A stretch of 14,881 bases of DNA from Bacilli bacterium (GCA_029004695.1 JAQVZB010000023.1:1-14881); one strand, 5' to 3'; positions 1 through 6,151 are shown, counted from the stretch's first letter. The notes: a model not told the origin generated them from the letters alone. A program made the numbers and translations.

Positions 1-309
1 GGAAATGGAGCTTTAACTTATCCAGTCGGATTAATAACAGCTGATGAGATAGCCTTAGCAGGATTAGTTTATGGAACAGCTAATTCAACAAATTATTTAT
101 ATACAAATCATCATTGGTGGTCTATCTCGCCGTTCTTCATGGATTCTAGTGGCTATGCGGTCGTGTGGAGCGTGTACTCCTCGGGGCGTCTGGACTACAA
201 CGGCGTGGACTACGTCGTCGGGGTCAGGCCGGGAGTTTCAATTCGCTCTGAGACACAAGTAACTGGAACAGGAACGAGTAGTGATCCATATATTGTGGTG
301 GTTCCGTAA
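1..309 (+). CDS. 3' end of surface-type protein with variable-region-like C-terminal domain (partial)
   Basis: Frame 1 is open from the window edge to a TAA at 307-309, giving 102 residues; the 5' end lies outside the window. The peptide contains NYLYTNHHWWSISP, a glycine-punctuated variable-looking stretch, GVRP at residues 74-77 and a GTGTSSDPYIV tail. A WW...SP...G...GVRP layout is what I recall from DUF6273-like/formylglycine-generating-enzyme (C-type-lectin-like) domains at the C-termini of gut Bacillota surface or pseudopilin-like proteins; that assignment is from memory. The codons from residue 43 to 78 (127-234) are 67/108 G+C, against 45/126 in the preceding coding part. Adenine is only 14/108, and 16 of 36 codons end in C. 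This is unlike every other gene here and suggests a DGR variable region or a transferred cassette. Function is otherwise unknown; a binding or adhesion role is inference. Confidence 0.6.
   Translation, partial: GNGALTYPVGLITADEIALAGLVYGTANSTNYLYTNHHWWSISPFFMDSSGYAVVWSVYSSGRLDYNGVDYVVGVRPGVSIRSETQVTGTGTSSDPYIVVVP
127..234 (+). other. GC-rich, adenine-poor candidate variable region
   Basis: Composition changes abruptly at the TCG codon at 127 and returns to AT-rich after the GGA codon at 232. The block is about 62% G+C and 13% A. It contains runs of NNC codons (TTC, GGC, GTC, AGC, TAC, TCC, GAC, AAC), as expected if AAC codons of a template had been mutated at adenines. Its 3' end, about 214-234, is a G/C-dense stretch where an initiation-of-mutagenic-homology site would sit. 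No second copy, reverse transcriptase or accessory gene is present in the window, so the DGR reading is inference. A horizontally acquired segment is the main alternative. Confidence 0.4.
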
Positions 310-491
310 TATAATTGTCGACTCTCAATCTTTGCACGCCGTCACCTGAAAACTCTTTGAATTATATAGTAGGAGTAATTGTTGCATGCTAGCTCTTTAA
401 TAAGACGTTATCACAAGTTAATTATATTTATAAAATTGTAATTGTAAGTTAAAAATATTAGTGTTATAATGAAAAAGAGTGAGGTTTTATA
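310..491 (+). other. Intergenic region before the HPt-receiver gene
   Basis: No gene is supported here. The first 110 bases are about 35% G+C, richer than most spacers in the window. The segment contains an 8-bp inverted repeat, ATATAATT at 309-316 and AATTATAT at 360-367, separated by 43 bases. It also has overlapping palindromes GCATGC (384-389) and GCTAGC (388-393) and a GTCGAC palindrome (317-322). No clear T-tailed terminator for the preceding gene is visible. The last 50 bases carry the promoter of the next gene. Confidence 0.5.
442..470 (+). promoter_or_regulatory. Sigma-A-type promoter of the HPt-receiver gene
   Basis: A TTGTAA -35 element (442-447) and a perfect TATAAT -10 element (465-470) are separated by 17 bp. 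A TGT immediately upstream of the -10 gives an extended -10. A GAGTGAGG ribosome binding site at 477-484 lies 7 bases before the ATG at 492. Confidence 0.7.
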
Positions 492-1307
492 ATGATTAAG
501 GATAAAAATATCCTAATTCAAAATGGCGTGGATTTAAATAAGAGTTTAGAACTATTTGGAGACATGACTATGTATGATGAATCTCTTGGTGATTTTATGG
601 CAGAAGTGGAAAATAAGCTATATAAAATAGCTCATTTTAAAGACGCCATAGATATGCCCAACTATGCCATTTTAGTCCATTCATTAAAAAGTGATGCTAA
701 ATATTTTGGTTTTACAAAATTAGCTGAACTTGCTTATGAACATGAATTAAAAAGTAAAGAAAAAAATATTATATTTGTGAATGATAATTATAATAGTCTT
801 ATTGATGAAGCAAATCGAATTGTTGAAGTAGTCAAGAAATATTTATCATCAGGTAGTAACATTATCTCACCGACAATAAAAAAAGAAGATGCTCCTAGTA
901 AGGTTTTCTCAATTGATAATAATAAAAAAACCATCTTAGCGGCAGACGATTCTGAAATTATTATTAATTTTATCAAGAAAATATTTGCAAATGAATATAA
1001 TTTATTATTTGCAAGTGATGGCGAAGAAGCTATTAATTATATAAATCAAAATTCTAATTATAAAATTGTTGCCTTATTATTAGATTTAAATATGCCTAAA
1101 GTAGATGGATTTAAAGTCCTTGAGTTTATGAAACAAAATAATTTATTTGATAGTATTCCAGTTTCAATAGTGACAGGTAATGATTCTAAAGAAATTAATT
1201 TAAATGCTTTTGAATATCCGATTGTTGATATCTTAAAAAAACCATTTACTCCTGAAGCAGTAAAAAATATTGTTGAAAGAACTATAAATTCTAAACAAAG
1301 ATATTAA
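492..1307 (+). CDS. HPt domain-receiver domain phosphorelay protein
   Basis: This 271-residue soluble protein joins two phosphotransfer modules. Residues about 15-118 form a helical HPt-type domain with the motif HSLKSDAKYFG; His63 is the predicted phosphoacceptor. After a Ser/Pro/Lys-rich linker (about 119-144), residues 146-266 form a CheY-like receiver. It has the acidic pair Asp152/Asp153, phosphoacceptor Asp198 in LLLDLNMPKVDG, Thr228 in the VTG position and Lys250 in KKPF. No kinase ATPase, DNA-binding or membrane segment is present, so it should pass phosphate rather than act as an output. It lies directly upstream of spo0A on the same strand but has its own promoter and terminator. 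A Spo0F/Spo0B-like intermediate function is inference from this adjacency; another kinase-regulator pair could be its partner. The HPt and REC assignments are secure by motif. Confidence 0.88.
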   Translation: MIKDKNILIQNGVDLNKSLELFGDMTMYDESLGDFMAEVENKLYKIAHFKDAIDMPNYAILVHSLKSDAKYFGFTKLAELAYEHELKSKEKNIIFVNDNYNSLIDEANRIVEVVKKYLSSGSNIISPTIKKEDAPSKVFSIDNNKKTILAADDSEIIINFIKKIFANEYNLLFASDGEEAINYINQNSNYKIVALLLDLNMPKVDGFKVLEFMKQNNLFDSIPVSIVTGNDSKEINLNAFEYPIVDILKKPFTPEAVKNIVERTINSKQRY

Positions 1308-1327
1308 ATAATAATATCTTTTTTTTA
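1297..1327 (+). terminator. Rho-independent terminator of the HPt-receiver gene
   Basis: A perfect 10-bp stem, AAAGATATTA (1297-1306) with TAATATCTTT (1312-1321), has a 5-base loop and runs into a T tract. The stop codon at 1305-1307 lies inside the hairpin. The stem is AT-rich, as elsewhere in this genome. Confidence 0.75.
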
Positions 1328-1335
1328 TATACTTA

Positions 1336-1342
1336 TTCGACA
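1336..1342 (-). promoter_or_regulatory. 0A box (Spo0A-binding site)
   Basis: TTCGACA on the plus strand reads TGTCGAA on the minus strand, a perfect match to the Spo0A-binding 0A-box consensus. It lies 112 bp upstream of the spo0A start. Related GAC motifs follow with GAC at 1349-1351, 1369-1371 and 1402-1404. The first three are spaced by 10 and 20 bp, on one helical face, as in known tandem 0A boxes. Binding is inferred from motif and context. Confidence 0.55.
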
Positions 1343-1366
1343 TAGTTTGACGTCTATTTACATTTA

Positions 1367-1383
1367 TTGACAAAACTTGTCAA
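1367..1383. repeat. Inverted repeat TTGACAA-N3-TTGTCAA upstream of spo0A
   Basis: A perfect 7-bp inverted repeat with a 3-bp centre lies about 70 bp before the spo0A ATG. Each arm resembles a degenerate 0A box (TGTCAA against TGTCGAA), so it could be a Spo0A operator; it could also be a site for another dimeric repressor. The left arm also supplies a perfect TTGACA -35 hexamer. Confidence 0.5.
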
Positions 1384-1399
1384 TATGTTTTATAGATTA

Positions 1400-1427
1400 T
1401 TGACGATTTCTATACTATAATTATCAT
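1400..1427 (+). promoter_or_regulatory. Candidate promoter of spo0A
   Basis: TTGACG (1400-1405) and TATCAT (1422-1427) are spaced by 16 bp. An alternative is TTGACA (1367-1372) with TATAGA (1391-1396) at 18 bp, so there may be two start sites, as for spo0A in Bacillus. Both overlap the GAC-motif cluster, which would allow autoregulation. The GAAGGG ribosome binding site is at 1441-1446. Confidence 0.45.
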
Positions 1428-1453
1428 AGCGTGAAGTATAGAAGGGAAAACAA

Positions 1454-2212
1454 ATGGAAAAGAAAATACGCGTTTTTATGGTTGACGACAACCAAGAAGT
1501 TGTTAAAGCAGTAAATGAGTATTTTAGCAGTCACGCAGTAATAGATGTAATCGGTAGTGCAAATGATGGAGAGGATGCCTTAAATCAATTAATATTAAAT
1601 CAAGATTATTATGATATCATTGTAATGGATTTAATAATACCTAAAATGGATGGTTTAAGTGTACTTGAAGAATTAAAAAAGCGAGGAATTAATAAGAAGA
1701 GTATAATTATTACTGGGATGAATTCACTAGAAATAATTAAAAAATCGGCTGATATTGGGGTTAATTATTATATGTTAAAACCATTTAAATTTGAAGCGCT
1801 AGAAAATCATATAATAAATTCAGTGACCAATCACAGTACAGAATTAACGATAGCTAATCAAGACTTAAAACAAGCTATTACTAACTTATTACATTCCTTA
1901 GGTATACCTTCTCATATTAAAGGGTATATGTATATCCGCGATGGGATTAGTTTAATGTATAACAAACCATCAATGATTGGAGCTATTACTAAAGAATTAT
2001 ATCCTGAAATAGCAGATAAATACGACACGACAACAAGTAGAGTAGAGCGGGCAATCCGTCATGCTATTGAAGTCAGCTGGAGTAGGGGAGATTATGATTT
2101 AATGGAAGATATTTTTGGTCATTCAGTTGACTATGATCGAGCTAAACCAACTAATTCGGAATTTATTGCAACTCTTGCCGATAAATTGAGATTAGAACGA
2201 GCTTATGAATAA
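1454..2212 (+). CDS. spo0A: Spo0A, master response regulator of sporulation and stationary phase
   Basis: This 252-residue protein (Bacillus subtilis Spo0A has 267) has an N-terminal receiver, residues 4-122. The receiver shows Asp11/Asp12, phosphoacceptor Asp59 in VMDLIIPKMDG, Thr87 and Lys109 before Pro110. The C-terminal domain from about residue 136 carries the diagnostic Spo0A DNA-binding sequence: LLHSLGIPSHIKGY, then TTTSRVERAIRHAIEVSWSRG with the recognition helix near 195-211. Phosphorylation by a relay lets Spo0A dimerise on 0A boxes and switch genes for sporulation, biofilm or stationary phase. The ATG at 1454 follows a GAAGGG site by 7 bases. The upstream region contains a perfect 0A box and an inverted repeat, suggesting autoregulation. 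Whether this organism sporulates cannot be told from the window. Identification is very secure. Confidence 0.97.
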   Translation: MEKKIRVFMVDDNQEVVKAVNEYFSSHAVIDVIGSANDGEDALNQLILNQDYYDIIVMDLIIPKMDGLSVLEELKKRGINKKSIIITGMNSLEIIKKSADIGVNYYMLKPFKFEALENHIINSVTNHSTELTIANQDLKQAITNLLHSLGIPSHIKGYMYIRDGISLMYNKPSMIGAITKELYPEIADKYDTTTSRVERAIRHAIEVSWSRGDYDLMEDIFGHSVDYDRAKPTNSEFIATLADKLRLERAYE

Positions 2213-2223
2213 AAAATAAATAT

Positions 2224-2265
2224 AATCCTCATTATATACATAAAATATATAAGGAGGATTTTTTT
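2224..2265 (+). terminator. Hairpin acting as spo0A terminator and masking the next ribosome binding site
   Basis: AATCCTCATTATATA (2224-2238) pairs with TATATAAGGAGGATT (2246-2260): 15 positions with one A-G mismatch and a 7-base loop, followed by seven T residues (2259-2265). This is a standard intrinsic terminator layout. However, the 3' arm contains the full AAGGAGG Shine-Dalgarno (2251-2257) of the Clp-like gene, and the T tract is its spacer up to the ATG at 2266. The element could therefore stop transcription, block translation, or both. Confidence 0.7.
2251..2257 (+). promoter_or_regulatory. Strong Shine-Dalgarno buried in a hairpin
   Basis: AAGGAGG, 8 bases before the ATG at 2266, is the strongest ribosome binding site in the window and fixes the start of the Clp-like gene. 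The anti-Shine-Dalgarno TCCTC lies at 2226-2230. Confidence 0.75.
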
Positions 2266-3969
2266 ATGAATAAATGTTACAATGCTGCCGTAAATAAAAT
2301 ATTAACTGATGCTGAAAAAGAAATGCTCGTTTTAAAACATCCCTATGTTGGAACTGAGCATTTATTATTATCTTTACTTAAGAAAGATAAAATAAAAAAG
2401 ATATGCAATAATTATAATTTAACCTATCATAATTTTAAAACCGAATTACTTAATATAGTTGGTTCTTCATCTAAACAAAGTGAAATAATTCTTTATACAC
2501 CATTATTAAAATTAATTATTAATAAAGCATATGATAAATCTTATGATGAAAAACAAGAATTAAATGAAATATATTTATTTTCTTCTTTAATAAATGAAAA
2601 TGAAGGAATAGCTTTAAGAATTGTTGATAATATGGGAATTGATTTAAAAGAACTTAATAAAGAATTAAATAAACCAAAAATAGCTTATGAATTAGGGATT
2701 AATTTAAATGAAAAAGAAACTGACAAAATATTATTAAGAGAAAAAGAAATTGAAGAAGTAATGCAAATATTATTAAGGAAAAATAAAAATAATCCTTTAT
2801 TAATCGGTAAAGCCGGGGTAGGAAAAACCGCTATCGTTGAAGAACTTGCTCGCAGAATAAAATTAGGAGAGGTTCCGGATAATCTTAAAAATAAAGAAAT
2901 AATTTTAATTAATACTAGTACCCTAATAGCGGGTACTAAGTATCGTGGCGAATTTGAAGAAAGAGTCAATAATTTAATTAAAGAAGTAATTAATAACAAA
3001 AAAGTGATTTTATTTATTGATGAAATTCATAATATTGTCAAAACCGGAGCTTCTGATGGGTCAATAGATGCTGCAAATATCTTAAAACCATATTTAGCTC
3101 GTGGTGATTTATCAATAATTGGTGCTACTACTGTTGAAGAGTACAATGATTTTATAAAAAAAGATTCAGCTTTAAATCGAAGATTTGCTCCTATTAAAGT
3201 AAATGAACCTACTACTGAAGATATGAAATATATTTTAATGAAAATAAAAAAAGGCTTTGAAAAGCATTATAATTTAAAAATAAGTAAAGATTCAATCGAT
3301 TATTTAATTAGTATGGCAGAAATATACTTTCAAAATTTGTATAATCCTGATAAATGTATTGATATTTTAGATTCAGTATGTTCAAAAAAAGTATTAGATA
3401 ATTTTAATAAAAACAATAAAGATAATAAAATAAAAGAAGAAGATATAAAAAAAATTATTTATTTGCGTATTAATTTATATGAAATAAGTAAAGAAAAAAT
3501 TGAAAATCTAAAAGGAGAATTATTATCTAAATATAATGAACAGATATTAAAAAATGTCTTAAATATTATTAAAGATAATAAACCAAACAAATATATGATT
3601 TTATCAGGAGCTGATCGAAAAAAGAAAGAAGAATTAATTAAAGTAATATCTAAAAAATTATTTATTAATTTAATAAATGTTGATTGCACGGAATTTAATG
3701 ATGAATATAGTTTAAATAAGTTAATTGCTAATAATTATTTATATGATCAAATAAATGAAAATCCTTATTCAATAATTTTGTTTAATAATTATGAAAGTGC
3801 CAATAAAGTTCTTTTTAATTTAATTAATACTATGATTAATAATGGATATATTACTAATAATCGCAATGAAAAATTATTTCTTAATAATACCGTCATATTC
3901 ATTTTGGATAATAAAACTAATTCAAGTATCGGCTTTAATAATAAAAAACACCTTTTATTTGCTAATTAA
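2266..3969 (+). CDS. ClpC-like AAA+ ATPase with intact first ring and truncated, degenerate second ring
   Basis: This 567-residue protein is much shorter than usual ClpC (about 810). Residues 1-135 resemble a Clp N-domain (HPYVGTEHLLLSLL). The first AAA+ domain (about 150-400) is complete: Walker A GKAGVGKT (181-188), pore loop KYRGEFEE (225-232), Walker B VILFIDEIH (247-255), sensor GATT (286-289) and arginine fingers Arg305/Arg306. The ClpC middle domain is absent. Residues 425-567 still align with the second AAA+ domain, but Walker A is replaced (GADRKKKEE, 448-456) and the Walker B acids are Asn507/Asn508. The protein stops 10 residues after IGF (555-557), the place of the VGF/IGF ClpP-docking loop. 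No remnant of the missing C-terminus lies in the 30 bp before cysS. The second domain is very AT-rich (31/180 G+C at 3721-3900). It is either a specialised ClpP partner using one active ring or an eroding gene; I favour the former. Confidence 0.85.
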   Translation: MNKCYNAAVNKILTDAEKEMLVLKHPYVGTEHLLLSLLKKDKIKKICNNYNLTYHNFKTELLNIVGSSSKQSEIILYTPLLKLIINKAYDKSYDEKQELNEIYLFSSLINENEGIALRIVDNMGIDLKELNKELNKPKIAYELGINLNEKETDKILLREKEIEEVMQILLRKNKNNPLLIGKAGVGKTAIVEELARRIKLGEVPDNLKNKEIILINTSTLIAGTKYRGEFEERVNNLIKEVINNKKVILFIDEIHNIVKTGASDGSIDAANILKPYLARGDLSIIGATTVEEYNDFIKKDSALNRRFAPIKVNEPTTEDMKYILMKIKKGFEKHYNLKISKDSIDYLISMAEIYFQNLYNPDKCIDILDSVCSKKVLDNFNKNNKDNKIKEEDIKKIIYLRINLYEISKEKIENLKGELLSKYNEQILKNVLNIIKDNKPNKYMILSGADRKKKEELIKVISKKLFINLINVDCTEFNDEYSLNKLIANNYLYDQINENPYSIILFNNYESANKVLFNLINTMINNGYITNNRNEKLFLNNTVIFILDNKTNSSIGFNNKKHLLFAN

Positions 3970-3999
3970 AAATGATAAAATGATTAATGGAGGTATGTT

Positions 4000-5394
4000 A
4001 TGAAATTTTATAATACTTTAACTAAAAAAGTGGAAGAATTTATTCCACACAAAGAAGGAGAAGTTATATTTTATACATGTGGTCCTACCGTTTATCATGA
4101 TCAACATATTGGAAATATGCGTAATTATATAAATCATGATGTCTTAGATAAAACATTAAGATTATTAGGTTATAAAGTTACCAGAATAATGAATATAACT
4201 GATGTTGGACATTTAACTGGTGATTCTGATTATGGTGCTGACAAAATGGTTAAAACAGCTCAAAAAGAAAATAAGTCAGTTATGGATATAGCTTCATATT
4301 ATACTGACCGATTTTTTATTGATTTTGATTTTGTTAATAATAAAGTGCCAGAAATAGTATCACCGGCTACATCACATATTGATACTTATATTAAAATGAT
4401 AACAACTTTAATTGCCAAAGGATATGCTTATTTTGCTGGAGGTAATGTTTATTTTGATACTTCAAAATTAGCTAATTATTATCAATTAACTAATCATAAA
4501 GAAGATGATTTGTTAATTGGAGCAAGAGAAGGAGTAGAAAAAGATGCTAATAAAAAGAATCAAGCAGACTTCGTTCTTTGGTTTACAAAATCAAAGTTTG
4601 ATAATCAGGAATTAAAATGGGAATCTCCTTGGGGAACCGGTTATCCCGGGTGGCATATTGAATGTTCAGGAATATGTATGGATCATGGTGGCGAATATAT
4701 TGATATTCATGGTGGTGGAGTAGATAATATTTTCCCTCATCATACGAATGAAATAGCCCAAAGTGAAGCTTATGTTGGTCATAAATGGTGTAATTATTGG
4801 TTTCATAATGAACATTTACTAGATGAAAGTGGTAAAATGAGCAAAAGTAAAGGTGCTACTTTAACAGTTTCATTATTAAAAGAAAAAGGCTATAATCCGT
4901 TAGCATTTAGATATATGTGTTTAAATAGTCATTATCGTAGTCAATTAGTATTTAGTTTTACTTCATTAAATAGTGCTGAGCAAGCTTATAAAAAATTAAA
5001 AAACAAAATAGCTTTAATTAAAAAAGAAGGCGATTTAGATGAAGCGGCTTTTAATTTCTATATTGGTAAATTTATTAATTCTTTAGAAGATGATTTAAAT
5101 GTTGCTAATGCCATAACCGTACTCTATGATTTATTAAAAAATGATATGATAAATGGTTTTACTAAATTAGAATTAATCCAAGATTTTGATAAAGTATTAA
5201 GTTTGGATTTATTAAAAAAAGAAGAATTAAGTAAAGATCATGATAGTATAATGGCTCTTATTAAGTCAAGAGATAAGGCTAAAAATAAAAAAGATTTCGA
5301 GTTGGCAGATTCAATCAGAAATGAACTATTAGAAAAAGGAATCTTGCTAATTGATACCAAAGAAGGTACAATATATAAAGAGGTAGGTAAATAA
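4000..5394 (+). CDS. cysS: Cysteinyl-tRNA synthetase
   Basis: This class I aminoacyl-tRNA synthetase attaches cysteine to tRNA-Cys in the cytosol. At 464 residues it has the normal family length. The Rossmann catalytic core carries the HIGH-type signature HIGN (36-39) and KMSKS (279-283). Zinc ligands are visible as Cys27 (TCGPT), Cys222 (WHIECSG), His247 in FPHH and Glu251; the usual HHENE reads HHTNE. The C-terminal helical anticodon-binding region holds the typical SRDKAKNKKDFELAD stretch. The ATG at 4000 lies 6 bases after GGAGG (3989-3993). It starts 30 bp after the Clp-like gene, with no T-box leader or terminator between, so it is probably co-transcribed. The yugP-like gene begins one base after its stop. 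Confidence 0.97.
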   Translation: MKFYNTLTKKVEEFIPHKEGEVIFYTCGPTVYHDQHIGNMRNYINHDVLDKTLRLLGYKVTRIMNITDVGHLTGDSDYGADKMVKTAQKENKSVMDIASYYTDRFFIDFDFVNNKVPEIVSPATSHIDTYIKMITTLIAKGYAYFAGGNVYFDTSKLANYYQLTNHKEDDLLIGAREGVEKDANKKNQADFVLWFTKSKFDNQELKWESPWGTGYPGWHIECSGICMDHGGEYIDIHGGGVDNIFPHHTNEIAQSEAYVGHKWCNYWFHNEHLLDESGKMSKSKGATLTVSLLKEKGYNPLAFRYMCLNSHYRSQLVFSFTSLNSAEQAYKKLKNKIALIKKEGDLDEAAFNFYIGKFINSLEDDLNVANAITVLYDLLKNDMINGFTKLELIQDFDKVLSLDLLKKEELSKDHDSIMALIKSRDKAKNKKDFELADSIRNELLEKGILLIDTKEGTIYKEVGK

Positions 5395-5395
5395 T

Positions 5396-6064
5396 ATGGA
5401 TAGTATAATATATTTTATTTTAATTTTATTAATTCCGTTAGCAGCTCAATTTTTTGTAAGTTCTTCATATGGAAAATATAAAAAACAAGAAAATAGTAGA
5501 AGAATAACTGGCTATGATATAGCTCGCAAAATGTTAGATAATAATGGTTTAAAAGATATGTACGTTGTAATTACTGATGGAACAATGAGTGATCATTATG
5601 ATCCGAAAAGAAAAACCGTCAGGTTATCTGATGATGTATATAATGGAACTAGTATTGCTTCTTTAGCTATTGCTGCTCATGAAACCGGCCATGCTTTGCA
5701 AGATAAAGATGGATATTTATATATGAAGATTCGAAGTTTTATTTTCCCAATCGTAAGTTTAGGAACTAAATTTTCTTATATCGTCTTATTAATTGGATTT
5801 TTATTTCAAATGATAGATCTTATTTGGTTAGGTATATTACTAGTAGGATTAGGTTTTATATTTCAAGTTGTGACTTTACCAGTAGAGTTTAATGCTAGTT
5901 CAAGAGCTAAAAAAGAAATTGAGAAATATAATTTCGCTTCTTCTGAAGATTTAATCGGTGTAGATAAAATGTTAAAAGCCGCTGCATATACTTATGTTGC
6001 TGGGGTATTATCAAGTGCTTTAGAACTTCTAAGATTAATTTCAATCGTAAGCGGGCGAGATTAA
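5396..6064 (+). CDS. yugP: YugP-family membrane zinc metallopeptidase
   Basis: This 222-residue membrane protein matches the neutral zinc metallopeptidase family Zn_peptidase_2 (YugP). It has a hydrophobic N-terminal segment (about 4-21), the zinc-binding HETGH (95-99) in AIAAHETGHALQD, two hydrophobic segments at about 114-160 and a final one near 196-217. Glu164 in PVEFNAS is the likely third zinc ligand, by analogy with gluzincins. Physiological substrates of the family are poorly known. The start lies one base after the cysS stop and uses AGGTAGG (5381-5387) inside cysS, so translation is probably coupled. A terminator follows directly. The membership is clear; the biological role is not. 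Confidence 0.9.
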   Translation: MDSIIYFILILLIPLAAQFFVSSSYGKYKKQENSRRITGYDIARKMLDNNGLKDMYVVITDGTMSDHYDPKRKTVRLSDDVYNGTSIASLAIAAHETGHALQDKDGYLYMKIRSFIFPIVSLGTKFSYIVLLIGFLFQMIDLIWLGILLVGLGFIFQVVTLPVEFNASSRAKKEIEKYNFASSEDLIGVDKMLKAAAYTYVAGVLSSALELLRLISIVSGRD

Positions 6065-6072
6065 AAAAAAAT

Positions 6073-6098
6073 AAAATGCTAAATTATAGCATTTTTTT
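6073..6098 (+). terminator. Terminator after the clp-cysS-yugP unit
   Basis: AAAATGCTA (6073-6081) pairs with TAGCATTTT (6087-6095) around a 5-base loop, followed by T residues to 6098. It lies 8 bases after the yugP stop codon. Confidence 0.8.
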
Positions 6099-6100
6099 AA

Positions 6101-6128
6101 TTGAAAAAAATGTTATACTTATTATATT
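6101..6128 (+). promoter_or_regulatory. Candidate promoter of the P-type ATPase gene
   Basis: TTGAAA (6101-6106) and TATATT (6123-6128) are spaced by 16 bp just after the preceding terminator. An alternative is the extended -10 TGTTATACT (6111-6119). The AAAGAGG ribosome binding site at 6138-6144 is 7 bases from the ATG. Confidence 0.5.
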
Positions 6129-6151
6129 AAATTAGACAAAGAGGTATTAAT

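Noticed and set aside
71..262. Open frame of 63 codons on the plus strand
   Set aside because: It lies in another frame of the partial gene 1-309, which has the coherent WW...GVRP...DPYIV peptide and the right stop; the 63-codon frame has an arginine- and tryptophan-rich nonsense-like sequence from the GC-rich block.
310..491. Integron attC site or DGR template repeat in the spacer
   Set aside because: No GTTRRRY/RYYYAAC pair is found at suitable spacing, and the spacer does not resemble the block at 127-234.
2213..2265. CtsR operator before the Clp gene
   Set aside because: No GGTCAAA-type direct repeat is visible; the spacer is taken up by the hairpin.
2266..3969. Frameshift as the cause of the short Clp protein
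   Set aside because: No continuation of the second AAA+ domain is found in other frames; cysS starts 30 bp later, so the missing part is physically absent.
3970..3999. T-box leader before cysS
   Set aside because: Only 30 bp separate the Clp-like gene and cysS, too short for a T-box.
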